From: Chamaecyparis obtusa
Taxonomy: Eukaryota; Streptophyta; Pinopsida; Cupressales; Cupressaceae
Direction of reading: 5' to 3'
Assembly (NCBI GenBank): GCA_027943335.1
Contig: BSBK01006341.1
Location: 1 to 64,000 of the forward strand
DNA length: 64,000 bases
The translations under genes were made by a program, and so were the position numbers. Below, one piece after another: positions 23,803 through 35,402 of the stretch. Within the stretch, counting starts at the first letter, position 1. Each line of letters opens with the position of its first letter. The notes under the pieces were generated by a model. It was not told where the DNA came from. It ran no database searches and worked only from the letters and a program-made list of their open reading frames with translations.

Positions 23803-26800
23803 TGTAATGAGCCCTGCTGGCTCGATAACTAAAATTGTATTTCTCTGAACAATTTGAAATTCTCACAACAATACTTTTGAATTTTCAAATATATATATTC
23901 TTTTTTTTGTATTTTCAACACTAATAAATTAACTACAATTGAGCCAGCTATCGAATTACTGAAAAGAAATCAGACATTGATCAATTATTAATTACGAATT
24001 AAATTTCAAACAGTATTAACAAATTTAGCACCTCAATTTGTAAAACGTTTGCTGTAGAAGAATTACGGCTGGTTGCAGAAATGTGCCAACCCCTCACGTG
24101 ACCTCCTCTAGGTATTAAACTCCATTATCACCCTGCGATAGCTGTGAATTCATACGGTTCCAGAATTAGAAAAGGTTCCCCTTTCACACAAGTTCGATCT
24201 TCAGCCAAACACACAGCAGCAACTTCGTACGACCCTTGATAGAAATGTACGAACTTTAACAATTTCCGTACGGAACAGAATCAACACAACTGCAATATGA
24301 TTCCAAAGCAGAGATTAAGCATGCATGATTCATTGGCATTGATCGCCAATTCAAGGTGCCAAAACCTTGTGAAATGTTCGTTTCAGCAAGGACAATTTCG
24401 AAACCCTTGTTCTCACAATTCAAACTTCTCTTCAAAATAATTGTTATACACTAAGTTTGCACCCTTGTTTCAAGCTCTCGTAGTCTTGATAACCTAGTAT
24501 AACATGGGAATCATCTCTAGGTTGTGGGACCTATGCTAACTGAGATGAGACCTCCAGGTTCTAGGTTGGTTCCTCTTGGATAATCACCCTAATTTGCTTT
24601 TAGACATGAAAAGTAAATCTTTTGAGGGAAAGGGATAGAAGGAATGCTTGAAAGGGAAATGACTGAAAGCAAACTATCCTACTAGGTGATACACCGAAAA
24701 TATGGTATGAATTACAGTATAAAAGATGAAATCAATGAATAGACTTAGGCCTAGGTGATCACAACTCACTGAATAGGTTTGCATAAGTACTTCATAGAAG
24801 GGTCTGTAGATAAGAAGAGTTATTCAGGGAAAGAGAGATTCTTTCACAAACAATAACACCCCTTGGAATTAGACAAAAATCTATGACCTGCAAACAAACA
24901 TTCACCTCTGCAACTAGGTATAGGAATGAGACAAGATATTTAAGGGGTTGAAGTATACCCACAAAAGCACTCACATCCAATCATCCACAATGATACACAA
25001 AATTGCAGAAAGAAAGAGGGATCAAGAATCCTAAGCTATCACTGAGAAACATGTAAATACTGAATTCATTAAGAAATAACTCACACAAGAAGGCATAGGG
25101 ACATGAAGAATGTCACAAAAACACCTTCAATATCTGAATTATCAATGGGAGGTTACAGAATGTAGAAAACCAGAGGACAGAAAACATGTCTCAGATAGCC
25201 TTCTAAGAAAAGATACTTTTTCTCCTTACAAAATGTGAACTCTCTGAGCTCTAAAAGCTCTCAAAAAACAATATATACATCTCTTGCACGCAGGCAGGAG
25301 CAAAAAAAATCTAATTAGGGTTACATAAATTTTCATATAATAATCAAACCCTAATTTTGTCAAATTCGGCCATAAATGCACATGAAAATATCCTAGCTGA
25401 TCAGATATCTGTGTTTGCGTGTCCATTTCATGTTTATACCTACAAAAATCCAGCCGCCATGATCCATCTACCTACCTGCAACTTGGGCTCACCATAACTG
25501 CTAAAATCTGATATTGTGAGATATTTGAATTTAAAAAATTGATAAAACGGTCACAGGTGGCGCTAAAATTCCTTATTGACGGTCGGCATTTGAAACTCAA
25601 TCTCTCTTTAAAACGCGACCGTTAGATCTTCCTTTTACCCGGGCTTGGCATTTGACTGCAAAACTAACTCAGCATTTACCTCCGGTTCCAATTTTCCTTC
25701 AGTCGCAGAATCGTTTAAACTTTTAGTTGACCCCGGTTAAGTCTGGCGAACAAGAAGATAACCTTTAGTCGCTGATTCGCAGAATACTCTTAACCTTGGG
25801 CCCAGAACCGCCACATGTCATTCTTTTATTCGCCCTTGACTGCTCTGTAGGCATACACCTCGGCAACCCATGACATCGGTCCCACTAAAGACAAGATTCT
25901 GATCCAACGGCGGGCGCATGATCTCATGGCCCCCGAATATTCCTTCAGATCATGCGCCAGCCGCTGATCTCTTTAAACCGGAACCCCTTCTGACAAACGG
26001 ACCCACTTGGAAATCTCTGTTAGCACACGGCAACCAATCAAATTTGAGCACGTCAGCATCAATTGTCAGAGGACACACCTAGCATAGGCGCCCTGAAATA
26101 AAGTAAAATTGATGGTCGGTCGCATGATCGCATGTGTCAAAAAAGCTCCTTGCGGACATACGGCAACCGTAGGTTACTTGCAGATGTCAGAGCCTTTTGA
26201 AATGTTGGAAACCTGGTCACGCTGACACGTTGCCGAATCACTACCATGTGGACCAATGAGAAGCCGCCGTCTGTGTACACATAGCAGTGGACCCGCCAGG
26301 CATGAAGAGTTATGTCACCAAGGAGAATCAACGGTTGTCTTATAATCACATACCTCTGACACATTTCATGAGAACACACGCCAGCCGTAGATCTCAAAGC
26401 TTTTGACATCCCTGGGCCCACTGACAAAATACAAGTCATCGTCCCTTGACCAATAAAAAGCCTCCAAGTAGGACACCGTGGCAGTGGACCCACAAAAGCT
26501 TGAAGCGCTGAGAAAAGGGAAGATCGACGGTTGTCGTAAGATTGCAAGCCTCTGATGGACCCTATGAGATCTTACGACAATCATTGATCTCATCAATTGG
26601 GACCCCACATAAAAAGACCGCTGGACCTCTTAGGGAACATGTGACTGAAGGGAAGTTAACTGCTCGCTGAATCGCTAACCATTGAGGACTTAACCGTGAA
26701 ACACTGGGGTATTATGCGAACAAGGCATTCGCTGAATCGCCGAAAGGAAAAGGTAACCGCTGATTGACTTGGAGAACTAGCGACCAGCCAATAGAAAATT

Positions 26801-27657
26801 AGCGCACATGGGTATTGGGGAGTTTAAGTGATCGATAAAGTAGCAACGAATTATAACAAGGCTTAGGGTTTTTTGAGGGCTTGGCTTATAACGGCTAGTT
26901 TTATGAATTTTTTAAGGACTTTTCACCTAGCCTGGGACCTAGAAATAGTTGCAGAGACCAAAGGGAAGGACATAAACCCATGAAATTTTTAGGGATGCCT
27001 GGCAGGGTAAAAACAGAGATCTTGGGATAGGTTTTAGCCAAATTTGCATGTACATGGAAATTGGGGTAACAATAATAATAATCCATTCCCCATGAAATCG
27101 AAATCCATTGGCCTTTTAATGAATTTCCCAAAGAAGTCTTCACCAACACACCAAAATTCAGCTTCAAAGATACGCTTTTCACTTAAGTGTCTTCAAGCAC
27201 ACACTTTAAAATTAAAACACTTTAAAGCATAATATTTTAATTAAGCCAAGCTTAATTCAATAAAGTATGAGCAAGGTGCTGAACACAAATGAAGACTGCA
27301 GACCACATCCAGAACCCAACTGCCTTACCCGAAATGGAAACCGGGCCCAAACTGACTTACTAAAAATACTGTGTCACAGAGATCCCCTAAACTCATCATC
27401 AGCTCACAGGGATCGCATTGATGATCTGACAACAACAAATACAAGCACCTGCTAAATCACTGTGCCCAAAATACCACTTACTATAAATAGTAAGTCATCC
27501 AATCTGTCCCAAACGAAGAGAAAACTTGACAGCCAAAACCTCCAGAATGGAATCCAACTACAACCTTTGCCGACTGACCCTCTCTGATCACCTGATTAGC
27601 TTGCGAGGGTCGCTAAACTAAGCTAATCTCAAGAGACTAAAAAATGGGGACATTACA
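23803..27657 (-). repeat. 3' LTR, split by nested insertion
   Basis: 23803-24441 matches 30948 onward in the other LTR, and 27077-27657 matches the remainder to 32185. Removing the insert and one ATAAT leaves about 1220 bp, against 1238 bp in the 5' LTR. The inner palindrome pair is preserved only in part: the first copy near 27354 has lost its right arm, while the second (27476-27495) is intact. Confidence 0.9.
24442..27071 (-). mobile_element. Nested 2.63-kb solo LTR with ATAAT duplication
   Basis: The insert begins TGTTATACAC, ends GGGGTAACA and is flanked by ATAAT (24437-24441 and 27072-27076). The uninterrupted LTR copy has a single CTTCAAAATAATAATAATCC at this site, exactly what removing the insert plus one ATAAT gives. 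The first 150 bp match the LTR at 44045. It contains imperfect hairpins (25909-25924 with 25947-25962; 26531-26542 with 26569-26580). It has no coding content. Sense orientation (minus) is inferred from the primer-site position in the related copy at 44045. Confidence 0.9.
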
Positions 27658-27659
27658 GT

Positions 27660-27670
27660 CCTCCCTTCCC
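27660..27670 (-). promoter_or_regulatory. Polypurine tract
   Basis: The minus strand reads GGGAAGGGAGG two bases before the TGTAATGTCCCC start of the 3' LTR, as expected for the plus-strand primer. Confidence 0.8.
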
Positions 27671-28061
27671 AAGATTGCTTGTCCTCAAGCAATCAGGAAA
27701 GACAAGCAACATCACAGACCACCTGGATCCCAAGGATGGTCATAAGTAATGTCCCGATCCTCACCATACTCCTGTGAAGAAAAAACCAACATCAACAGTA
27801 CAGACACCAGCATCTGAGAAACTGCCCTCAATTCCCACATAACTGACATCACTGAAAACAACATTTGTAGACCAACTGTAGATGCCGATGTAGAAAACAA
27901 CCCAATGGAAACATCAACTCTCTCAAAACTCAAGTTCCTGTCTAACCGACCCTCACACCGAACTGCATTGAGAAGAAGACAATGACCAAATGTGCCCAAA
28001 TCACTGTTACCATCTCTAACCCCTGATAAATTGTCCTGGGTGTGTGGATACTGCAAGTAAT

Positions 28062-30848
28062 CTAACTTGCAACTGCCAATTCCATCTGCAAAGATGGTGC
28101 TAATCCGTCCCATAATGGATGGTAAGAAATTGGAGCCGGTCTACACCTACGTGAGATCAAATCTTCTACTTGTGGGTCAAAAGAAAAATGATGAGCATAC
28201 CCCATTGTATAATGCCGGTAGAAAGCCCCAATCTCCATCAATGGCTCATCATTACCAAATTGGGAATCATGAGATGGCTCCAATCTTTGACTCCACATAA
28301 TCGCAGGCTGGGTAGGATCCTGAGCAACCCTCTCAACAAACCCAACCTCGAAGTCCCTGTGGGGAAGCATAGTAGATAGAGTCTCCACAATATTCCCTAC
28401 CAACCTCCGAATGGCACAAGAGCCTCGGATGAGAGTACCCTCAAACACTCTGTATGAATCCTCTGGTACATCTGCACTCTCAAGTAAATACTCCATAAAT
28501 GACTTAGTGTAGTAAAAATTATATGTGAAATCGTCAACCTGCTCCCCTGCGACCCATAACTGATCCGCCTAAAAATGTGACACTGCCAATTGTCCCATGC
28601 TATCAGCTATATGAGACAAAGAAATAGGTTCACTTCCAGCAAAAGGAAGCAAATCAACATGAGAGCTTGATTCCATTGGTACTCCTACCTCATTCGTACC
28701 TACTGCATCCACATCCTGAACAGATGTGTCTGCCACATCATCATGTCGCTCATCCCCAACTGTAGAAGAAAACTCACCACCAACCACCTCAATGTGCAAC
28801 CGAACTGGGTCTGGGGCTGGTGTGGACCGAGAATGCTCCAACTCCACGGTCACCTCCTCTAACTAAAACTGCGACTCCTGAAGAGCCCGCTGAGTGCCCT
28901 CCAAAGCCTCAGAAGTCGTTGTGAGCTCCTGAGAAAGCTCACTCACCTCCTCTCTGTCCATCAGTGCCTCGTATGCCGTACTCCCCCACTCAACTAGGTG
29001 ATCTCGATCGGCTACCAATTGTAAATAATCCTATCTCAAAATCCTGACAGCCTCACGCAAAGAATGAATCTCTGTCAAGGAAAGGTAACCACCACTGCAC
29101 TCATTCGTCACAGGAGCACCCCGACCATTAACATCCAACAACTGACGAGCGGCATCGAAATGCTCAAGAGTAGAAGTAATATCTCTCTCACGGTCACCAA
29201 CTCGCAACTGGCTAGTCACATGATGACTCTGCACAACGGGCCTCCTATGTACAACCTCAACTGCACTGTCCACACTATGGAAGGAAGCTACATCCAACAA
29301 ACTCCCCTCAAGATCACCATATCTCTGTGTACTTTCATATGAATACACATCTACAAACTAAGTACAGACATCAGACTCGTCCTCATCTATCCCCGAGGAA
29401 GCTGCTGCTGAATTCGACTCAACACAATCTCCAGCTACCTCATCCTCTGCAACCACCTGACAATCTAGGTCCTGGGATCCATCCTCACCCACTAACAACT
29501 CAGAATCTTTCCCCAGGGTTTGATAAATCAAGCATGATTCGCTGGAGGAAGAATCATCCTCATGAGTCACTAAACAAGTAACCCCATTTCTAGAAATGGA
29601 AGCCTTGGCTGTAACAAACTCTTGCCACTCATATGCTTCCCCATCCTCATCCGTGAGTCCCTGTAACGAAGAATCTTAGAACCCACCACCACCGTATGAC
29701 AATGCTGATTCCACACCAAAAGGCAGATATAGAAAGCCAGAAACACTGCAACACCCATCATCCTCGCTCTTAACATCAGAAATATATGTGATGCTAGTGT
29801 CCACATCGTCTATCCGCGACTCCTCCACTAACTCGGGCTGCAAACATGACTCAATGTCATCATGTGAATCATCTACATTGTGGCGTGAATCTATGTCACC
29901 TGGCTCATTTGTAACACTCCCATCATGAGTGTTATCACTAGATAGCTCCATGCTCACATCCTCAATAGAGGAAAAGACCACCGTCTCTTGCACTGATTCC
30001 ACACTGCGATTGCTATCATAAACTTCAGAGTTGTCAGAGCTCATACTCTCCTCGCAGTCATCACCCAACATCTCACAAGGGGTGTCATCCCCAATGCAGC
30101 TCACAACATCCTCAAAAGTATCATCAGATGTGTCTATACTATCTGCATCCACATCTCCTGCTAAAATCTCAATTGCTGACACCTAACTTTGCACACATGA
30201 CTCAATATTAGGCTGTGCATCAATAATGCTGGAGCATGAACCGTCATCAACTGACTCCGCTGTAACGCCCAGATCACCAACATCACAGCTAGGAGACTCC
30301 ATACATGCATCGGTCCCATATGAGGAAGCAGTTGCCTCCTGCACTGGAGCAACACTACTATAGCTGACATAAAAATCTCCAATAACAACTCCCTCCACGG
30401 AAGAGTTTGAACACTCACTGACAACTACAACATCAACTGCCTCTGAACTAACTATAGCGACTACTCTGGGAGTCTCAACCTGCTGAAGCTCAGTGCTGCT
30501 GTCCACCGAGGGCATTGATACATCCCCATGTCCTTGTGAAAAAAGTCCATCATCATCACTGTGGATAGGATTAGCAGGTGCCGTACTAAATGTAGGTACA
30601 TCTGCATCATGGGCACTTGTCGGGGAAAACTCAAGCTTTCTTCCTTGCAACTTTGATGTCGGCCTTCTAAAGGCAGTAACCATATACCTCGCTGCCCTAT
30701 CAACTGTCTCTAGATCCGACAAGATCTCTGCCAATCTCTGCTGATGAAGCCTAAGTCTTTCCATACATTCCACCAAGGCATTTATTTCCTCTCTTTTCCC
30801 CATACTACTACGCCGATTCCCAGAACTAGGCCTCCTGTATTTGTCCAT
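28062..30848 (-). pseudogene. Unknown 930-codon ORF of the non-autonomous element
   Basis: One minus-strand frame runs from ATG at 30848 to 28062, broken only by nonsense codons: TAG at 30183, 29358, 29031, 28863 and 28569, and TAA at 29676. No frameshift is needed. The N-terminus is basic (MDKYRRPSSGNRRSS) and is followed by a Leu/Arg/Glu helix (MERLRLHQQRLAEIL). Residues of about 80-500 are very acidic and Ser/Asp/Val-rich. A second Glu/Leu coiled-coil-like part follows at about codons 600-670. The last 150 residues are more globular (SFDPQVEDL, PISYHPLWDG). I recognise no family and no enzyme motif. It starts shortly after the primer site, where gag would normally begin, and fills nearly the whole internal region. 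A gag-like structural role is possible but unsupported. The reading past 28062 in a second frame (to 27712) is uncertain. Confidence 0.7.
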
Positions 30849-30934
30849 AGCTAGGAAAAGCGAGAGTGCTGGTCACTTTTAAAATAACATCAGAATATAA
30901 AAGAATTCATACTCCATAGGATGGCAGGAAACAT

Positions 30935-30946
30935 GCTCTGATACCA
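30935..30946 (-). promoter_or_regulatory. Primer binding site, initiator Met tRNA type
   Basis: The minus strand reads TGGTATCAGAGC one base after the LTR end. This is the classic plant retroelement primer site complementary to the 3' end of initiator tRNA-Met. It fixes the orientation of the element. Confidence 0.9.
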
Positions 30947-30947
30947 C

Positions 30948-32185
30948 TGTAATGAGCCCTGCTGGCTCAATAACTAAAATTGTATTTCTCTGAACAATTT
31001 GAAATTCTCACAACAATACTTTTGAATTTTCAAATATATATATTCTTTTTTTTGTATTTTCACCACTAATAAATTAACTACAATTGAGCCAGCTATCGAA
31101 TTACTGAAAAGAAATCAGACATTGATCAATTATTAATTACGAATTAAACTTCAAACAATATTAACAAATTTAGCACCTCAATTTGTAAAACGTTTGCTGT
31201 AGAAGAATTACGGCTGGTTGCAGAAATGTGCCAACCCCTCACATGACCTCCTCTAGGTATTAAACTCCATTATCACCCTGCGATAGCTGTGAATTCATAC
31301 GGTTCCAGAATTAGAAAAGGTTCCCATTTCACACAAATTCGATCTTCAGCCAAACACACAGCAGCAACTTCGTACGACCCTTGACAGAAATGTACGGACT
31401 TTAACAATTTCCTTACGGAACAGAATCAACACAGCTACAATACAATTCCAAAGCAGAGATTAAGCATGCACGATTCATAGGCATTAACCACCAATTCAAG
31501 GTGCCAAAACCTTGTGAAATGCTCGTTTCAGCAAGGACAATTTCGAAACCCTTGTTCTCACAATTCAAACTTCTCTTCAAAATAATAATAATCCATTCCC
31601 CACGAAATCAAAATCCATTGGCCTTTTAATGAATTTCCCAAAGAAGTCTTCACCAACACACCAAAATTCAGCTTCAAAGATACACTTTTCACTTAAGTGT
31701 CTTCAAGCACACACTTTAAAATTAAAACATCTTTAAAGCATAATATTTTAATTAAGCCAAGCTTAATTCAATAAAGTATGAGCAAGGTGGTGAAATAAGG
31801 CGATGAACACAAATGAAGACTGCAGACCACATCCAGAACCCAACTGCCTTACCCGAAATAGAAATCGGGCCCAAACTGACTTACTAAAAATAGTAAGTGT
31901 GTCACAAAGATCCCCTAAACTCATCGTCAGCTCATAGGGATCGTATTGATGAACTGACAACAACAAATACAAGCACCTGCTAAATCACTATGCCCAAAAT
32001 ACCACTTACTATAAATAGTAAGTCATCCAATTTGTCCCAAACGAAGAGCAAACTTGACAGCCAGAACCTCCAGAATGGAATCCAACTACAACCTCTGCCG
32101 ACTGACCCCCTCTGATCTCCTGATTAGCTTGCGAGGGTCGCCAAACTAAGCTAATCTCAAGAGACTGAAAAATAGGGACATAACA
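30948..32185 (-). repeat. 5' LTR, uninterrupted
   Basis: It spans + strand TGTAATGAGCCC to AGGGACATAACA and adjoins the primer site on its left and CTAGA on its right. It carries two 20-bp palindromes, at 31879-31898 and 32004-32023, in the sense-upstream third. The pair with the split LTR identifies the whole element. Confidence 0.92.
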
Positions 32186-32190
32186 CTAGA

Positions 32191-33233
32191 TTTGTTTATT
32201 GAGAGATCTTGAGGAGCCTGGAGTGGATGTGTGTTGATCTTATTTGTTCTTGGATTGATATAATGAGGAATGCAACAACTACTATTATTGAAGAAGGCCA
32301 TATATTGCATGATTTGTCCTTGATTGAGAGTGATGATCTCCCATGAAGGCTTGGAACCTAATAGTATAGTGTAACTATTTTGGTTGTTGCTGATGATGGG
32401 TTGTAGTGCTTCGGAGGTGAATTTTTTATGAAAGGTTTTTCCCATGGTATATTAGTGTTTCTCTAACTCTCATGTGGTTTTATTCTTTCCTTCATTCTTG
32501 TTATTTTTTTAGTGATATTATTGTAACGTAGTGGAAATGGGCTCGCTAGTCTAAACATGCAAACTAGAAATCAAACCCATTTGCATCAACATACACTAAA
32601 GAATAATCAGTAGGCCCAACTTCAAACCCTTGGGAGAGTTGGGTGCAATGACTGAGTTATTCTTCTTTGACTTTTGATATGATTGGTTAAGATAGAATGA
32701 GAAATGATGCAAGAACTAGAGATTTTGACAAGAAACAACATAAAAAGACATACAAAACTATAAATCAGAACATAGTAAAAAATCATCAAGATCTTCAGTC
32801 AATAAACTTTAAAGAAGAACAATCAAACATGGAGCAATAATGATTTGCCTCTTTAAATTTTCAAATCTACAGTTTAGGACTGACAATCAAGAACATGCAG
32901 TTCTGGTCAAAACCCATTATTCTGGTCAAATTGTGCTGTCAACAATCTCATCAACACCAGTCAACTCATTCAGGGGATTGTGTGCCTTCAAATCTGTTGT
33001 TCTGCCATGAGCCATCAACTTCTTTCTTGTTGAAGGAGCAAAGGCTGACTTCCAATAGTATCTATAATGGCTTTCATTAAAGTGTATTGTTTCCCTTATA
33101 TGGCAACCTCATCAGAAACATAATAAGTGCCATTATATTTTCCCAGCCGAAAGAAAAGACTATTCAAATTTTTTATTTGGAAAATTCAGGAATTTCATTC
33201 CAAATGCAATGATAATGTCCTACCAAGGCCATA
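32191..33233. other. Unassigned; possible old copia LTR end
   Basis: The stretch near 32410-32490 (AAGGTTTTTCCCATG followed by GTGTTTCTCTAAC) resembles the U5 end of a copia LTR, but no boundary, primer site or partner copy was found. No gene was recognised. Confidence 0.3.
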
Positions 33234-34440
33234 TGTAATGTCCCTAATTATGAAGTTATCTGGTACATCTTCAAGTGGATTGTCAAAACCCTAAAAATAG
33301 AAACCGGCAAGAATTCAAAACTTATAGGATGTCAGAAGATAATGACATCATCAGATTATTTATGGCATTATCATTCCTAGTTGACTAGGCTAAACAGGAT
33401 GGCACCATTGGAGTTGAAGTTAACTCAAACTGTGCTGAAATCAAAGCTTTTTCTCTCCTGACCTATTTAAAGGGATTTTTCTGAATTTGTATTTAGTTAC
33501 TCAGATTTACCATTTCACTGAAAATTGAAGTATTCAGCACAAAAGTTGAGGTGCAGAGGACTGATGGAAAAAATCACCAGTGAACTGAATCTTCTACAAC
33601 ATTGACTGGTGTATGACATTTCTATGTATTGAATCTACTAGATTGTTTGACTGACAAACTTGCTGCTACTGATTTACCATGCCATGTTGGCAAGGAATTT
33701 TGAAGATTTTATTGCATGTTGACTTGCTACAGGGGAAGTTAGACTCAAATTAGATCTTTGAAATCTTTTCTGGCTGGGGTAAGCTGACATCAGGTGAACA
33801 TTTGAGGTTTGGTGACTTTCTATTCAATGCAGTTGTTGAACATTTTACTTGTTGAATTTTCTGGATATTGTTCTTGTTGAAAGTTCGACTATTGTCAATC
33901 TTTGTGCTCCAACCTTTAGTAAATTATAGGTGAGGAGGAATAGAGCTAAATTAGCTCATGTTGATCCTATTGTATGGTTGATATGGCATGGCAAGGATGC
34001 TCTAGAGTTGATTATACTTGTCACTTGTCTCATTTCAGAGGTCACTAGTTCCTTCGTTGTAGATCAGTCAGTTCACATAGCTTCATCTAGACAGTCAAGA
34101 GGAACAGCCTTATCGATAGATGATCAAGGAAGTTGATGGTCATGCGCTGTGCTTTGCAGCTACAAGATCAATACAATCTTGAGCATTGCCTAACTCTAGT
34201 CACACATAAGGATGCTATTCTGAAACGCCTTCCAAGCTGAGAATTTTGGGAAGAACCTGGTGCTGATACGTTAAGGGGATTTTAGATTTATGTTTATTGG
34301 AAGGCAACTTCAAAAGATTACCAATGACTATTTAAGCATTTTTTTGATATTTCTTTGAGTTCAATTTGTTTATAATACGTCATTGCACTGCATGAAATAT
34401 AGTAATGTGTAGTTAATAACATTTCTTGCAAAAGTATCCC
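33234..34440 (+). mobile_element. Probable LTR head and remnant
   Basis: It starts TGTAATGTCCCTAATTATG, the head shared by several LTRs in this window, and has a TATA-like CCTATTTAAAGGG near 33464. No right end and no target duplication could be fixed, so the extent is a guess. An open stretch at 33930-34136 has no recognisable content. Confidence 0.4.
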
Positions 34441-34600
34441 TAGGATTGGAATGCAGATTATAGATTGTTTGTAGTTTATCTGATAGTATAGATGTATTAA
34501 GGTAATTATGATCTCATCAGTAGGATTGGAATGCAGATCATAGATAGTATGTATTTTCTCTGCTAGGATAGATGTATTAAGGAAATTATGATCTCATTAG
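34441..34600. repeat. 80-bp tandem duplication
   Basis: TAGGATTGGAATGCAGAT starts at 34441 and again at 34521. The copies are each 80 bp and differ at a handful of positions. Confidence 0.95.
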
Positions 34601-35402
34601 TATGATTTCCTGAGATATCTTCTACAGGAACTAGGAACCACACATAATGGGGAAACATTCTTAAATCAGAATTTTTTTTCTTTGACCAGTAGTCATACAA
34701 TGCAGGTGGAAATGAGAAAAAGAAAGCTTTTAGAATCTCAAGCAGGTCCAAGGAACCCAATCCTGTCAACTCGAGCTTGTCACAGTGCAAAAGACCCACA
34801 TGAGAAATGTACTGCATGTGCATCACATACAGGTATGACTTGGAAGTCTTTTCATACATAATAATAGAAAAAATTATGAATTGTACTGTAAGAAAATGAC
34901 AAAACACTGATTTTGAAAATGATATTGCTTTGCTTTGCAAAACAAACTTGTATTGTTGTAATCTTGTAATATTTCCTGCTCAGTAACATTTTTACAAAGG
35001 AACAAAATTCTCTTATTAGATCCAATTGCACATTGATTCACATTTTTTCTTCTCAATTCTTGACATTTGGTTTTCCTTTGTGCATTTCTAATGGGAAAAT
35101 GCTTTTCAGTTTTCCATGAGAAATCTGTTTTTGTGCGATGACTTAAGCTGAATGTTATTTTTCACCATCACCTTTCTTCATGGTTTTTAATAGCCTTTGT
35201 TGAATTTATTCCAAAATTGTGGTAGTATACTCATATTGAGCTAGACATTGTACTTGAATCAATTGAACACAAGTTAGTTTTTTGATGCTTATAAATTTCA
35301 AAGTGACACTTTTGTCATTAAATCACTATCTCCTTCTCAAATCTTTCTATACCTATCTGCAACACGAACATTGATATTCCTACCTTATCTGTTTAAGGAG
35401 AT
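34601..35402. other. Unassigned AT-rich sequence
   Basis: No gene or repeat is supported. Confidence 0.4.

Larger units (their letters stand above)
23803..32185 (-). mobile_element. Complete non-autonomous LTR retrotransposon
   Basis: Both ends are defined: CTAGA occurs at 23798-23802 and at 32186-32190, and the termini are TG...CA. The sense strand is minus. The 5' LTR is 30948-32185. The primer site is the complement of 30935-30946, and the internal region 27658-30947 is about 3.3 kb. The polypurine tract lies at 27660-27670. The 3' LTR is 23803-27657, interrupted by a nested solo LTR. The internal region shows no gag zinc knuckle, protease, RT or integrase motif, only a long decayed ORF of unknown function. 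It would need another element's enzymes to move. Confidence 0.9.

Noticed and set aside
28067..28379. Plus-strand frames inside the non-autonomous element
   Set aside because: They are antisense shadows of the long minus-strand frame.
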